Notes under the pieces: generated by a model
The model's database searches: none
Told to the model about the DNA's origin: nothing
What the model saw: the letters and a program-made list of their open reading frames with translations, nothing else
Source: Microcella indica
Lineage (GTDB): Bacteria; Actinomycetota; Actinomycetes; Actinomycetales; Microbacteriaceae
Assembly: GCF_013414345.1 (NCBI RefSeq)
Contig: NZ_CP058670.1
Coordinates: forward strand, 744,001-808,000
Reading direction: 5' to 3'
Length of the DNA stretch: 64,000 bases
Program-made: the position numbers and the translations under genes
In this document: piece after piece, positions 52,357 through 59,900 of the stretch
Layout of the letters: every line of letters begins with the position of its first letter
Numbering within the stretch: the first letter of the stretch is position 1

Positions 52357-53376
52357 GCACGCACCCCGTCACCCTGTTCACCGGCCAGTGGGCCGATCTG
52401 AGCCTCGAGGAGGTGGCGCGGTATGCCTCCGAGTGGGGTTACGACGGGCTGGAGACCGCGTGCTCCGGCGAGCACCTCGATGTCGCTCGCGCCGTCGAGG
52501 GCGACCCGTACGTCCAGGAGCGGCGTCCAGGAGCGCCTCGACATCCTCAAGAAGTACGACCTGAAGGTGTGGGCGATCTCGAACCACCTCAAGGGTCAGG
52601 CCGTGTGCGACGACCCCATCGACTTCCGCCACCAGGCGATCGTTGGCTCGCGCGTGTGGGGCGACGGCGAGGCGGAGGGCGTGCGACGGCGCGCAGCCGA
52701 GGAGATGAAGCTCACCGCGAAGGCCGCGCGCCGACTGGGCGTCGACATGGTCGTCGGGTTCACGGGCTCGAAGATCTGGCCGTACGTCGCGTTGTTCCCG
52801 CCCGTCGGCGCCGACGTCATCGAGGCGGGGTTCCAGGACTTCGCCGGCCGGTGGAACCCCATCCTCGACGTCGTCGACGGCGAGGGGGTGCGCTTCGCCC
52901 ACGAAGTGCACCCGAGCGAGATCGCCTATGATTACTGGTCGAGCGTGCGCTCCCTCGAGGCGATCGAGCACCGAGAGGCGTTCGGCTTCAACTGGGAACC
53001 CTCGCACATGATGTGGCAGGGCATCGACCCGGTCGGTTTCATCGTCGACTTCCAGGACCGCATCTACCACGTGGACTGCAAGGACACGCGGATGCGTCCG
53101 GCGAACGGTCGCGCGGGAATCCTCGGCTCGCACCTGCCGTGGGGCGACCCGCGGCGCGGCTGGGACTTCGTCTCCACCGGTCACGGCGACGTGCCGTGGG
53201 AAGACTCCTTCCGCGCGCTGCGGTCGATCAGCTACGAGGGGCCCATCTCGGTCGAGTGGGAGGACGCCGGCATGGATCGACTGCACGGGGCGAAGGAGGC
53301 CGCGGGGTTCATCCGTTCGCTGCTGTGGGGTCAGCCGACCGCGTCCTTCGACGCCGCCTTCAGCAACCAGGACTGA
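52353..53376 (+). pseudogene. Sugar-phosphate isomerase/epimerase (IolE/IolH-like), broken by a 13-bp tandem duplication
   Basis: Starts MSTHPVTLFTGQWADL. At 52512 GTCCAGGAGCGGC is duplicated in tandem (52512-52524, then 52525 onward), which shifts the frame. After it, [20 protein letters not shown], the metal-site segments [10 protein letters not shown] and HVDCKD, and [10 protein letters not shown] continue to 53376. Without one copy the gene reads through as about 336 codons. TIM-barrel isomerases of this kind act in inositol and rare-sugar catabolism. Sequencing error is the alternative explanation. Confidence 0.75.
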
Positions 53377-53397
53377 ACGGCGGCGCCGTCCTCGAGG

Positions 53398-53640
53398 TCA
53401 GCGCCGCGGCGCGTCCGGGTCCTCCGGTGACTCCTCGCGGCGCTCCTCGACGAGGTCCTTCGTGCGCAGCAGCCGCAGAGCAGTGACGAGCAGCAGGCCG
53501 CCGACGACGTTGAGGATGAGGGTCCACCAGAACCAGGAGAGCCACTCGAGGTAGCCGAAGTCGGCGCCCGCCTGGATCGCGCCGAAGATGAGGAGCGAGT
53601 CGAGGATCGAGTGGAAGAGCGGCACGCCCGCGAGCAGGAA
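53398..53640 (-). pseudogene. C-terminal part of an FNT-family transporter gene, separated by an IS3 element
   Basis: 81 codons, FLLAGVPLFHSILDSLL ... GGLLLVTALRLLRTKD ... DAPRR then stop. It covers the last two membrane spans and the tail of the formate/nitrite transporter-type protein whose N-terminal part is at 54886-55528. It continues in frame with that part when the insertion is removed. Confidence 0.85.
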
Positions 53641-53723
53641 TGGCCTGACCCCAGATTTTCGGTCCGTTCGTTATGAGAGTCGTCTTGTTGCCCCGCTCGT
53701 CGGGGAGGAAGACTGGATTCATC

Positions 53724-54008
53724 ATGACCACGAGAAGGCGCCGGCACACGCCGGAACAGATCGTTCGCAAGCTCGGCATCGCTGACCGTGTCCTGGCCGA
53801 TGGCGGCGACGTTGCAGCTGCCTGCCGGGAGCTCGGCGTGTCGGAGCAGACCTACTACCGGTGGCGCAACCAATACGGCGGCCTGAAAGCAGAAGACGCG
53901 AAACGGCTCAAAGAGCTCGAGAAACAGAACGCGACCTTGAAGCGACTGCTGGCTGAGGCGGAGCTGGAGAAGGCGGCGTTGAAGGAGCTGGCAGAGGGAA
54001 ACTTTTAG
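53724..54008 (+). CDS. IS3-family transposase OrfA
   Basis: 94 aa from ATG 53724. N-terminal HTH_Tnp_1 (RRRRHTPEQIVRKLGIADRV) and a leucine-zipper-like coiled coil (AKRLKELEKQNATLKRLLAEAELEKAALKEL in parts) used for multimerisation. The last codons are GAG GGA AAC TTT TAG, containing the heptamer GGGAAAC for -1 frameshifting into OrfB. Confidence 0.9.
   Translation: MTTRRRRHTPEQIVRKLGIADRVLADGGDVAAACRELGVSEQTYYRWRNQYGGLKAEDAKRLKELEKQNATLKRLLAEAELEKAALKELAEGNF
53996..54002 (+). promoter_or_regulatory. Programmed -1 ribosomal frameshift site (GGGAAAC)
   Basis: G GGA AAC in the OrfA frame fits the X XXY YYZ slippery rule. Slipping back one base gives GGG AAA CTT TTA GGC, which enters the OrfB frame before OrfA's TAG at 54006-54008. 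This would produce the OrfAB transposase. Confidence 0.65.
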
Positions 54009-54844
54009 GCCCGGGCAGACGCCGCGCCGCGATCCGTCACTTGCTGAGCGTGTTCGACATCAGTGAGCGGATGGCGTGTCGTCTGGTCGGGCTGAGCAGA
54101 TCGGCCTGGCGCCGACCCTTGGTCTCGGAGACCTGCGCCGACCCAGACGCTGCATTGCGGACGTGGCTGCGAGCGTGGGCGAAGACTCATCCTCGGCGCG
54201 GCTACCGCAACGCCCACGCCGACGCCGTCGGTGAGGGCTGGGTGGTGAACGTCAAGAAGATCCAACGGCTCTGGCGTGAGGAAGGCCTGCGGGTGATCGT
54301 GCGTCGTCGCCGCAAACGCGTCGGCGCCTCCACCGCTGAACCTATCCCGGCTGACGCGCCTAACACGGTGTGGGCGGTGGATTTCCAGTTCGATGCCACC
54401 GAGAACGGTCGCAACCTGAAGATCGCCTCGATCATCGATGAGCACACCCGCGAATGCGTCGGCGGGCTCGTGGAGCGCTCGATCACCGCCGACCGGCTCG
54501 TGGACGAACTGGAGCGCATCGTCGCCCACCGTGGCCTGCCGACTGTGTTGCGGTGCGACAACGGGCCCGAGTTCGTCTCCCAAACCCTCGCCGACTGGGC
54601 GAACGACTCGGTGGGGATCTCCTACATTCCGCCGGGCCAGCCGTGGCGCAACGGCTACGTGGAATCGTTCAACTCCCGCATTCGCGACGAGTGTTTGAAC
54701 CTGAACAGTTTCTACAGCCTGCACCATGCCCGGGTCGTGATCGGCGACTGGAAAAGGGACTACAACCATGGCCGTCGCCACTCCGCGCTCGGCTACCGGA
54801 CCCCGGCGGCCTATGCTCGGGACTGCACGCATCGAAACCCGTGA
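53996..54844 (+). CDS. IS3-family transposase OrfB (catalytic part, made by frameshift)
   Basis: About 280 codons in the -1 frame from the slippery site; a separate TTG start at 54041 is possible. HTH_21 segment (WAKTHPRRGYRNAHADAVGEG in parts), then the rve domain with DDE residues: Asp in VWAVDFQFD, Asp in LRCDNGPEFVS and Glu in NGYVESFNSRIRDE. C-terminal GRRHSALGYRTPAAYA is typical. Intact. Confidence 0.9.
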   Translation, partial: GKLLGPGRRRAAIRHLLSVFDISERMACRLVGLSRSAWRRPLVSETCADPDAALRTWLRAWAKTHPRRGYRNAHADAVGEGWVVNVKKIQRLWREEGLRVIVRRRRKRVGASTAEPIPADAPNTVWAVDFQFDATENGRNLKIASIIDEHTRECVGGLVERSITADRLVDELERIVAHRGLPTVLRCDNGPEFVSQTLADWANDSVGISYIPPGQPWRNGYVESFNSRIRDECLNLNSFYSLHHARVVIGDWKRDYNHGRRHSALGYRTPAAYARDCTHRNP

Positions 54845-54885
54845 CGACTCCCAAACGGCGTGGACCGAAACACGGGGTCAGGCCA

Positions 54886-55528
54886 GGAAGGCTGCGGCGA
54901 CCGACGCGATGATCTTCGCCACTGTCGACTCCGTGCCCTGGTGCATGCGCGTCAGAAGAGTAATGGTGCTGCCGCCGAGGATCGCGAGGGCCGCCGTCTC
55001 GAGGGTCAGCGGGGCTTCGGCGAACTCCCGCGCGGTCTCGATGACGAGCTCGTGCCACGCGGGCACGGCGATCATGAGCAGCCCCATGAAGAGCCAGCCG
55101 CCGGCGAGGTTGGCGACGACGGTGCCGCCCCACAGCATCGCGAGCCGCTTCACCGACGCTTCGCGGGCGATGACGGCGGCGACGGGCATGAGGAAGTTCT
55201 CGGTGAACAGCTCGCTGCCGGCGAGCAGGAGGGCGATGAACCCGATGCCGAACGCGAGCGCCGCGAGGAGGTGGTTGCCGGTCTCATGGAGCACGAAGAG
55301 GTATGCCATGACGCCTAGCCCCACCTCGAGTCCGCCGAAGAACCCCGTGATGAGCATGTTCGGGAAGGTGCGCTGCAGCCGCTCGGCGCCTTCTTCGACG
55401 GTCGCGTCGAACGTCTTCTCGAGCTCCCCCTCGACGGGGGCGTCGTTGTCGCCGAGCTCGGCGCGTCGCTCGCGCTGCTTCTCCTTGTGTTCCTCGTTGT
55501 GGTGATCGTCGTCGCGCTTGTCGCTCAT
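54886..55528 (-). pseudogene. N-terminal part of an FNT-family transporter gene, interrupted by IS3
   Basis: ATG 55528. A charged N-terminus of about 50 residues (HHNEEHKEKQRERR) precedes the channel domain: NMLITGFFGGLEVGLG, LLAGSELFTENFLMPV (GSELFTEN corresponds to the FNT GAELFTGN motif) and LTLETAALAILGGSTI. It breaks off at VAAAFL. With 53398-53640 rejoined, it reads AAAFLLAGVPLFHSI without a shift. FNT-type channels carry small monovalent acids. The gene is inactivated; lone translation would stop inside the IS end. Confidence 0.88.
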
Positions 55529-55620
55529 GCGCTAACGCTCGCCTAGCCCGGGCCGATTGGCAAGTTCGATCCTGTGAACAACTCGACTCTGACCGGCGGG
55601 ACTCTTGGCACACTGCATGC

Positions 55621-55797
55621 ATGCATGCACTCATGGGGAAGATCGAGCAGTGGCGGGGCGACGAGCGAGGGGACGTGCCCGGCTGGGTGCTCATCACCTT
55701 GATGACGGCGGGCCTCGTCATCATGATCTGGGCCCTTGCGGGTCCCGCGCTGCAGGGCGTGTTCCAGCAGGCGATCGACCGGGTGACCGCGTTCTAG
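55621..55797 (+). CDS. flp: Flp-type pilin (short)
   Basis: 58 aa from ATG 55621 (ATG 55633 possible). A short charged leader, MHALMGKIEQWRGDERGD, is followed by a single hydrophobic helix from VPGWVLITLMTAGLVIM to the C-terminus AIDRVTAF. The layout is that of Flp pilins, whose leader is removed by a TadV-type peptidase at a Gly near GDVPG. The usual Glu at +5 is not present. It is the gene expected after tadC, now 11.7 kb from it, and is followed by tadE on the same strand. Confidence 0.7.
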   Translation: MHALMGKIEQWRGDERGDVPGWVLITLMTAGLVIMIWALAGPALQGVFQQAIDRVTAF

Positions 55798-55855
55798 CGT
55801 GGACGCCGGCCCTTCGGCGCTGAGCGTCGCGAGCCCGTCGTGGTTCGACGGTGCG

Positions 55856-56368
55856 TCAGTCGCGCAGGCGCGCCATTATGACGGCGTCCATCCAGTCGCC
55901 GTCGCCGTAGCCGACGCGGCGCATGATGCCCTCGTGCTCGAAGCCGAGGCGCTCGTAGAGGGCGATAGCGCGGTCGTTGCCGACGAAGGCGATGAGGGAG
56001 AGGCGCTTGAGGTCGAGCCAGTTGTCGGCGAGGTCGATCATGGAGTCCATGAGGGCGGAGCCGACTCCTTGACTCTGCGAGTCTTCGCTCACCGCGACGA
56101 GGTCGATCTCGCCGGCATGACGGGCGCGCGGCTCGTCGGGCGTGGTGATGAGTTCGCCGAATCCGACGATCTCCTCCGTCTCGTTGTCGACCGCGACGAT
56201 CTGGTGCACGCCGTTGCGCGGCGAGAGGCGGGCCTTCGAGTAGTCCGTGCTCGCGAGGGGCACCCGCAGGGTTCCCTGCATGATGTGGGGGCTGGTGAGG
56301 ATCGCGTGCACGCCCTCGTAGTCGTCCTCGGTGGCTCCGCGGATCGTGAAAGTGGGCTCAGTCATCAT
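55856..56368 (-). CDS. GNAT-family N-acetyltransferase
   Basis: 170 aa. Acetyl-CoA-binding motif A SQSQGVGSALMDSMIDLA, preceded by GEIDLVAVSED, and motif B ALYERLGFEHEGIMRR. This is the typical Gcn5 layout (RimI/YhhY-like). Amine substrate unknown. It is on the opposite strand between flp and tadE, so it interrupts the pilus operon. Start ATG 56368 or the next codon. Confidence 0.85.
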   Translation of the reverse strand: MMTEPTFTIRGATEDDYEGVHAILTSPHIMQGTLRVPLASTDYSKARLSPRNGVHQIVAVDNETEEIVGFGELITTPDEPRARHAGEIDLVAVSEDSQSQGVGSALMDSMIDLADNWLDLKRLSLIAFVGNDRAIALYERLGFEHEGIMRRVGYGDGDWMDAVIMARLRD

Positions 56369-56421
56369 CAGTTCCGTTCAGTGCGTGCGGGGGAGGACAC
56401 TCCAGAGTACCGGGGTGCCGC

Positions 56422-56832
56422 GTGAGGATGCTCTGCCGACGTGTCACTCGCCGATACCCGCACGACCGAGGTTCGGCGCCCGTCGAGTTCGTCCTCGTCG
56501 GCGCCCTGCTGACCCTCGTGACCGTGTCGGTGCTGCAGCTCGCGCTCGCCCTCCACGTGCGGTCGACTCTCATCGATGCGGCGGCGGAGGGCGCCCGGCA
56601 CGCGGCGCTCGCCGACAGCAGCCTCGCGGCCGGGGTGGAGCGCAGCCGCGACCTCATCGCGACCGCCGTCGGGGAGTCCTACGCGGGCGACATCTCGGCA
56701 GGATTCGGCAGCTACGAGGGCCACCCGGTCGTTGTCGTGACGGTGCGCTCCCCGCTGCCCCTCCTCGGGCTCGCGGGGCTCGACCGCGGGTTGGAGGTGA
56801 GCGGGCGTGCCGCGCTCGAACCGCTGCGCTGA
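56422..56832 (+). CDS. tadE: TadE-family minor pilin
   Basis: 136 aa, GTG start. The TadE signature follows a basic leader: DRGSAPVEFVLVGALLTLVTVSVLQLALALH in parts, with Glu at +5 of the mature helix. A periplasmic or surface domain follows. TadE proteins are processed like prepilins and needed for pilus assembly. The next gene starts 26 bases before its end. Confidence 0.85.
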   Translation: MRMLCRRVTRRYPHDRGSAPVEFVLVGALLTLVTVSVLQLALALHVRSTLIDAAAEGARHAALADSSLAAGVERSRDLIATAVGESYAGDISAGFGSYEGHPVVVVTVRSPLPLLGLAGLDRGLEVSGRAALEPLR

Positions 56833-57307
56833 GCGGTGTCGCCCGGCGCGTTCGCGCCCGGTAGGTACGCGCGCCGCCGACGACCGCGGTTCGGCATCGC
56901 TCGAGTTCCTCACCGCGGGAATGCTGTTGCTCGTGCCGCTCGTCTACCTGGTGCTCGCGCTCGGCGCCATCCAGTCGGCGGCGCTCGCCGCGGAGGGAGC
57001 CGCGCGGCAGGCGGCGCGCGTGTTCGTGCAGGCCGAATCTATGACAGCGGGCAGCGCGGCGGCCGAGCGAGCCCTCGCCCTGGCCCTGGCCGACCACGGG
57101 GTGACGGCGAGTGACGTGGCCCTGAGCATCCGGTGCTCGCCCGTGCCCGCGCAGTGCCACACGCGCCGCGGATGGGTCACCGTGCAGGTGAGTGTGCGCG
57201 TTCCGTTGCCGCTGCTGCCGCCCGTCGTCGAGCTCGGCGGGCCGCTCGCGGTGCCGATCGACGCGAGCGCCACCCAGCAGGTCTCCCGGTTCTGGGGCGC
57301 GCGGTGA
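56807..57307 (+). CDS. Second TadE/TadF-like minor pilin
   Basis: 166 aa from GTG 56807, overlapping tadE. Basic leader, DDRGSASLEFLTAGMLLLVPLVYLVLALG helix (in parts) with Glu at +5, then a variable domain with two Cys (RCSPVPAQCH) that may form a disulfide. The stop overlaps the next start by 4 bases. Part of the pseudopilin set of the Tad system. Confidence 0.8.
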   Translation: MPRSNRCAERCRPARSRPVGTRAADDRGSASLEFLTAGMLLLVPLVYLVLALGAIQSAALAAEGAARQAARVFVQAESMTAGSAAAERALALALADHGVTASDVALSIRCSPVPAQCHTRRGWVTVQVSVRVPLPLLPPVVELGGPLAVPIDASATQQVSRFWGAR

Positions 57308-57789
57308 GTGGCCCGGTGTCGGCGAGGCGCAGTGCTGACGTGCACCGTTGGCGACGGGCCCTTCACGACGACCGCGGCTCGACCCTGCCGCTCATCATCG
57401 GCTACGCGGGGCTCGCGCTCGTGGTCGTGCTGCTCGTCACGGCGGCGACGGCGCTGTACCTCGAGCGCGCGCGCCTGTTCACGCTCGCCGACGGCGCGGC
57501 GCTCGTCGGCGCCGAGTCGTTCGACCTCGGCGACGTGACCGTGCGCGAGGGGGAGGTGCTGAGGCCGAGGCTCACCGACGCGCGCGTGCGCGCGGACGTC
57601 TCGGCGTACCTCGCCGCGGCTCCGACCGGCTCCGTCGAGGGGCTCGCGCTCGAGTCTGCGACAAGCCCCGACGGGTTGAGCGCGCGCGTGACCCTCTCGA
57701 GCTACTGGCGTCCGCCCGCGCTCACCGTCTTCGTGCCCGACGGCCTGCGCCTCGAGGTCACCGCGACGGCGCGCAGCGTCTTCGACTGA
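57304..57789 (+). CDS. TadG-like pilus-associated protein
   Basis: 161 aa from GTG 57304. DDRGSTLPLIIGYAGLALVVVLLVTAATALYLER (in parts) resembles the Flp-pilus TadG N-terminus (RG...PL...G), followed by LFTLADGAALVGAESFD. Actinobacterial versions (Rv3654c type) are short like this one. It closes the tad operon. Role in pilus tip or anchoring is inferred. Confidence 0.75.
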   Translation: MSGPVSARRSADVHRWRRALHDDRGSTLPLIIGYAGLALVVVLLVTAATALYLERARLFTLADGAALVGAESFDLGDVTVREGEVLRPRLTDARVRADVSAYLAAAPTGSVEGLALESATSPDGLSARVTLSSYWRPPALTVFVPDGLRLEVTATARSVFD

Positions 57790-57828
57790 CCGCGCCCCGA
57801 GACTGCGCGCACGGTCTAGCGTGGTGCT

Positions 57829-58395
57829 ATGCCCGACCCTCGACCCGTCACCCTCATCTCCGTCGACATCGAGGCCGCGGGCCCGAGCCCGAGCGACTAC
57901 GCGATGCTCTCCATCGGCGCATGCCTTGTCGACGACCCCGAGCAGGCGTTCTACATCGAGCTGCAGCCCGACCGCGAGACGGTCGACGACGCGGCGATGA
58001 GCATCGGCGGCTTCACGGTCGACGAGCTGCGAGCATCCGGCACCGCGCCCCGCGAGGCGATGGCGGCTTTCGCCGACTGGATCGAGGCGGTGACGCCGCG
58101 GCAGTCCCGCCCGCTCCTCGTCGGCTTCAACGCCCCCTTCGACTGGATGTTCGTCGCCGACTACTTCCACCGCTACCTCGGCCGCAACCCGCTCGGGCAC
58201 GCCGCGCTCGACGTCAAGGCCTACTACGCAGGCGTGACCGGCGTTCCCTGGGGCGAGACGAGCCTGCACCGCGTGGCCGAGCACTATCGCCTGAAGATGG
58301 TCCTGACGCATAATGCACTCGACGACGCACGCGATCAGGCGACCCTGTTCCGGGCCATCCGGGCCGAGCAGCAGGAGCGCTCCGCGGGCGCCTGA
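57829..58395 (+). CDS. DEDDh-family 3'-5' exonuclease
   Basis: 188 aa. Exo I SVDIEAAG (Asp/Glu), Exo II VGFNAPFDW (Asp), Exo III HNALDDARDQ (His and Asp): all five catalytic residues visible. Size fits RNase T/oligoribonuclease-like or single-domain epsilon-like enzymes. The gene is 39 bp after tadG-like and 42 bp before the nucleotidyltransferase-like gene, same strand. Substrate (RNA or DNA) not decidable from sequence. Confidence 0.87.
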   Translation: MPDPRPVTLISVDIEAAGPSPSDYAMLSIGACLVDDPEQAFYIELQPDRETVDDAAMSIGGFTVDELRASGTAPREAMAAFADWIEAVTPRQSRPLLVGFNAPFDWMFVADYFHRYLGRNPLGHAALDVKAYYAGVTGVPWGETSLHRVAEHYRLKMVLTHNALDDARDQATLFRAIRAEQQERSAGA

Positions 58396-58437
58396 AGCGT
58401 GCGGGCCGCCGCGCGCGCTACCCGAGAGGTCTCACCG

Positions 58438-59805
58438 ATGAGCTCCGCAGCCCCCGCCGACGCCCCCACCCCCGACACCGGTCAGTACCCCGGCAACGCG
58501 CCTGACGACGACCTGGCCCGCATCATCGAGTCGGCCCAGCGCCTCGGCGTGCAGCTCGACGAGGAGGGTGCCCTGCAGTGGCTCGCCGCGATCGCGGCCG
58601 ACTCCGCGAGCGACGACCACATCGTCGCCCACGAGAGCGGCACATTCGGCCACCGCGTGAGCATGCTCGACTTCACCCCCCGCGATCTGGAGCGCTTCCG
58701 CCGCATCGGCGCGATCGTCGAAGTGACGGGCCCGTCCGGCGTCGCCGAGAGCGCCCTCGCCCTGAGCGGCTCGGCCGCGCAGTCGAAGATCCAGTCCTTC
58801 CCCGGCGACTGCGACTACTTCCAGCGGCTCAACATCAGGGCGGACACGCGCGAGGAAGCGTGCCGCATCATGGCCGACCTCATGCGCGACGCTGCTCGCC
58901 GCACGGCGACGGGCGACCCCTTCCAGTTCCTCGAGGCCAAGCTCGGCAACTACCCCGAGAACTGCGAGCACGGCGGCCAGGCGCGCAAGAAGGGCACGCC
59001 GATTACGTGGACCCCCGCCGAGGTCGAGGAGCAGAGCATCCGGCTCGACCTCGCCGACGGCACGACACGCACCCTCACCTGGCACGAGGCCGCGCTCGAC
59101 CCCGGCTGGTGCAAGCTCGACTGGGTCGTGGCCGACCCCGAGCGCAAAGCGCTCTCCAACGCGAGCAACGTCATCGACGTCACGTGGGAGGCCCCCGACG
59201 GTGAGATCGTGCCCCTCGACGGCTACCTCGACGCCTACTTCCAGGAGGTCTACCTCGACGCCGACGCCATGCCGACCTTCGCGAAGGTCGCGAAGTTCGT
59301 GAGCGACGACGCCCTCGACGAGTACGTCGAGCGGCTCGAGAGCGAGGTGCGCAAGTACCTCACGAAGCAGGTCAACTACGGCAAGGCCGCCAAGCGCATG
59401 TACAACATCTTCCGGCTCTCCGGCCGCCACGTGGATGCCGCATACGTGCGCGAGCTCTTCGACGAGCCGGCGACCATCCTGTACCAGGTGTGGTCGCTCC
59501 TCTCCACGCTCGACAACGCCACCCAGCCGGGCACGAGCATCCCGATCGACGCTGTGCGCGACCAGGCCGACGCCCTCATCATGCAGGTCATCGCCGAGCT
59601 CGAGGGCGAGGAGGAGGCGGAGATCGTCGCAGCCCTCATGACCCTGCGGCGCACGCTCGAAGACCAGGATGCGGGGGAGCGGCGCACGAGCGACCTCGAG
59701 GCGGCCCGTGCTCACGTGATCAACCTCGTGAACACGTTCTTCCGCGACAAGCTCGAAGGCGTGCCGACGATCCGCGAGTACATCGAGCAGATGCAGCGGG
59801 ACTGA
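58438..59805 (+). CDS. Unrecognised protein with a polymerase-beta-type nucleotidyltransferase signature
   Basis: 455 aa from ATG 58438 with GAGAGG upstream. I do not recognise a named family. Near residue 114 LALSGSAAQSKIQSFPGDCDYF fits hG[GS]-x9..13-DhDh of pol-beta nucleotidyltransferases, with 11 residues between GS and DCD. A possible third Asp lies in WCKLDWVVAD. KLGNYPENCEHGG has an unusual Cys/His cluster. The C-terminal half is helical and ends DKLEGVPTIREYIEQMQRD. Follows a DEDDh exonuclease gene. Function unknown. Confidence 0.55.
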   Translation: MSSAAPADAPTPDTGQYPGNAPDDDLARIIESAQRLGVQLDEEGALQWLAAIAADSASDDHIVAHESGTFGHRVSMLDFTPRDLERFRRIGAIVEVTGPSGVAESALALSGSAAQSKIQSFPGDCDYFQRLNIRADTREEACRIMADLMRDAARRTATGDPFQFLEAKLGNYPENCEHGGQARKKGTPITWTPAEVEEQSIRLDLADGTTRTLTWHEAALDPGWCKLDWVVADPERKALSNASNVIDVTWEAPDGEIVPLDGYLDAYFQEVYLDADAMPTFAKVAKFVSDDALDEYVERLESEVRKYLTKQVNYGKAAKRMYNIFRLSGRHVDAAYVRELFDEPATILYQVWSLLSTLDNATQPGTSIPIDAVRDQADALIMQVIAELEGEEEAEIVAALMTLRRTLEDQDAGERRTSDLEAARAHVINLVNTFFRDKLEGVPTIREYIEQMQRD

Positions 59806-59900
59806 GCCCACGCACTGCTGAGCTCCCGCAGCGCCAAGCCCGCGTCGCACTGCCTGAGTGTTGTCTGCGTGCTCCCAGTGAGTCGCCCTACCCTTCGACT

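Larger units (their letters stand above)
53641..54885. mobile_element. IS3-family insertion sequence, complete, inside an FNT transporter gene
   Basis: 1245 bp starting TGGCCTGACCCC and ending GGGGTCAGGCCA, with the usual IS3 TG...CA termini. Inner repeat TTTCGGTCC is also shared. Flanked by GGAA at 53637-53640 and 54886-54889, a 4-bp target duplication. OrfA and OrfB in different frames with a slippery site between them. Removing the element and one GGAA restores the interrupted gene exactly, so the insertion is recent. Confidence 0.92.

Noticed and set aside
55540-55610. GTTCGATCC-like segment resembling a tRNA T arm at the island's right edge
   Set aside because: No complementary stem, anticodon arm or acceptor; not a tRNA remnant that can be defended.
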